A stretch of DNA of 6,241 nucleotides from an uncultured Atopobiaceae bacterium (GTDB lineage Bacteria > Actinomycetota > Coriobacteriia > Coriobacteriales > Atopobiaceae), in NCBI GenBank assembly GCA_947303905.1, contig CAMYZR010000096.1:1-6241 (forward strand). The letters are read 5' to 3'. Below are positions 5,466-6,241 of this stretch, piece by piece (position 1 is the first letter of the stretch; each line of letters begins with the position of its first letter). The translations under genes and the position numbers were made by a program. The notes below the pieces were generated by a model. It was not told the origin of the DNA and made no database searches. It saw only the letters and a program-made list of their open reading frames with translations.

Positions 5466-6241
5466 ATGACTGACACATCCGCCCTCCAAGAGGCCCTCTC
5501 CGACCCGTTTGCCTACGCCTCCCTCGCCCTGATGGCACCCTACGCTGATGATGACGACTTCCCGCTGCCCGCCGACGAGGCGCTCGACCGCTACATGCAG
5601 TGGTGCGAGGCGCGCGGCCTCACGCTCTGGGACCACCAGGAGGAGGCGCTCATGGGCATCGCCATGGGCAGCCACGTGGTGCTGGGCACGCCGACCGGCT
5701 CGGGCAAGAGCATGGTGTCGCTCGGCATGTGCTTCATGGCGCTGTGCGCCGGCGAGCGCGCCTACTACACCGCCCCCATCAAGGCGCTGGTGAGCGAGAA
5801 GTTCTTCGAGCTCGTGGACGTGCTGGGACGCGAGAACGTGGGCATGATCACGGGCGACGTGGTCATAAACGGGGACGCGCCGGTCATCTGCTGCACTGCG
5901 GAGATCCTCGCCGGCGATGCGCTGCGCTGGGGCGAGGAGGCGGGCATCGCGCGCGTGGCCGCTGACGAGTTCCACTACTTCGCCGACCCCGACCGCGGCT
6001 GGGCCTGGCAGGTGCCCCTGCTGACGCTGCCCAACACGCAGTTCCTCTTGATGAGTGCCACGCTGGGCAACATGGACGCGATCTGCGACCTGCTCGAGCG
6101 GCAGACCGAGCGCGACGTGGAGCGCGTGCTCGACGCGCCGCGGCCGGTGCCCCTCTCATACGAGTACGTGGAGACACCGCTCGAGGCGACCGTGGAGCTT
6201 GCCATCCGCGAGGGCAAGGCGCCCATCTACGCGGTGCACTT
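5466..6241 (+). CDS. Ski2-like DExH-box RNA/DNA helicase (DUF3516-type), 3'-truncated
   Basis: Open from ATG 5466 to the right edge without a stop, giving 258 residues of a protein whose family members are usually about 800-900 long. A Q-like segment (LTLWDHQEEAL, 52-62) precedes Walker A GTPTGSGKS (74-82). Then come motif Ia (TAPIKALVSEKF, 102-113), ITGD (128-131), a CTAEIL segment (143-148), motif II DEFH (167-170) followed by ADPDRGWAWQVPLL, and motif III SAT (197-199). The block after DEFH and the RPVPLSYEY region are characteristic, from memory, of the actinobacterial DUF3516 helicases related to Ski2/Mtr4, which are thought to act in RNA processing or decay. ATP-dependent strand unwinding in the cytoplasm is the expected activity. 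Its third-codon GC is markedly higher than in the upstream genes, and it probably has its own promoter, so it seems functionally separate from the two-component operon. Confidence 0.88.
   Translation, partial: MTDTSALQEALSDPFAYASLALMAPYADDDDFPLPADEALDRYMQWCEARGLTLWDHQEEALMGIAMGSHVVLGTPTGSGKSMVSLGMCFMALCAGERAYYTAPIKALVSEKFFELVDVLGRENVGMITGDVVINGDAPVICCTAEILAGDALRWGEEAGIARVAADEFHYFADPDRGWAWQVPLLTLPNTQFLLMSATLGNMDAICDLLERQTERDVERVLDAPRPVPLSYEYVETPLEATVELAIREGKAPIYAVH

Noticed and set aside
5337..5975. 212-codon open frame on the minus strand opposite the helicase start
   Set aside because: It covers the Walker A and the intergenic promoter in antisense; a by-product of high third-position GC.

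Overview
The window reads as one strand of a high-GC Gram-positive chromosome, most likely an actinomycete of class Coriobacteriia (Olsenella/Atopobium type). Three things suggest this. There is a large secreted-type protein built from Ig-like and MBG repeats. Next to it is a LytTR response regulator with an AgrC-like membrane sensor. The third is a Ski2-like DExH helicase of the type common in Actinobacteria (DUF3516 family). The taxonomic call is an inference from protein style and base composition. All genes run on the + strand.

Layout: (1) bases 1-2939 hold the 3' part of a long surface or secreted protein whose N-terminus and any signal peptide lie outside the window. It has PPC-like beta-sandwich modules, four Ig-like repeats, two MBG repeats and three increasingly lysine-rich C-terminal repeats. 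(2) Bases 2940-3113 are intergenic. They contain a perfect 17-18 bp GC-rich hairpin without a T-tract, then an 8-bp inverted repeat overlapping a probable promoter. (3) Bases 3114-5368 form a compact three-gene operon: a LytTR response regulator with an intact receiver, a polytopic AgrC-like sensor, and an 82-residue membrane protein. (4) Bases 5369-5465 hold a probable -10 box flanked by copies of a 10-bp direct repeat. (5) From 5466 a DExH helicase gene runs off the right edge.

The most interesting part is the operon. The sensor has the AgrC/GHKL layout (N-terminal membrane domain, linker helix, C-terminal GHKL-like domain). However, the phosphoacceptor histidine is replaced (RQDY where RHDY is expected), and the N-box and G-box residues for ATP/Mg binding are lost. 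The next gene overlaps it and encodes a single-pass protein whose cytoplasmic tail carries an intact-looking RHD H-box (YRHDLADFMQ, His60) and then stops, with no ATPase domain. The response regulator keeps its phosphorylatable Asp57. A reasonable hypothesis is a split or unorthodox phosphotransfer system. In it, a pseudokinase sensor and a detached Spo0B-like H-box mini-protein together control a LytTR regulator that may bind the inverted repeat in front of its own operon. A decayed remnant of a second kinase is the main alternative.
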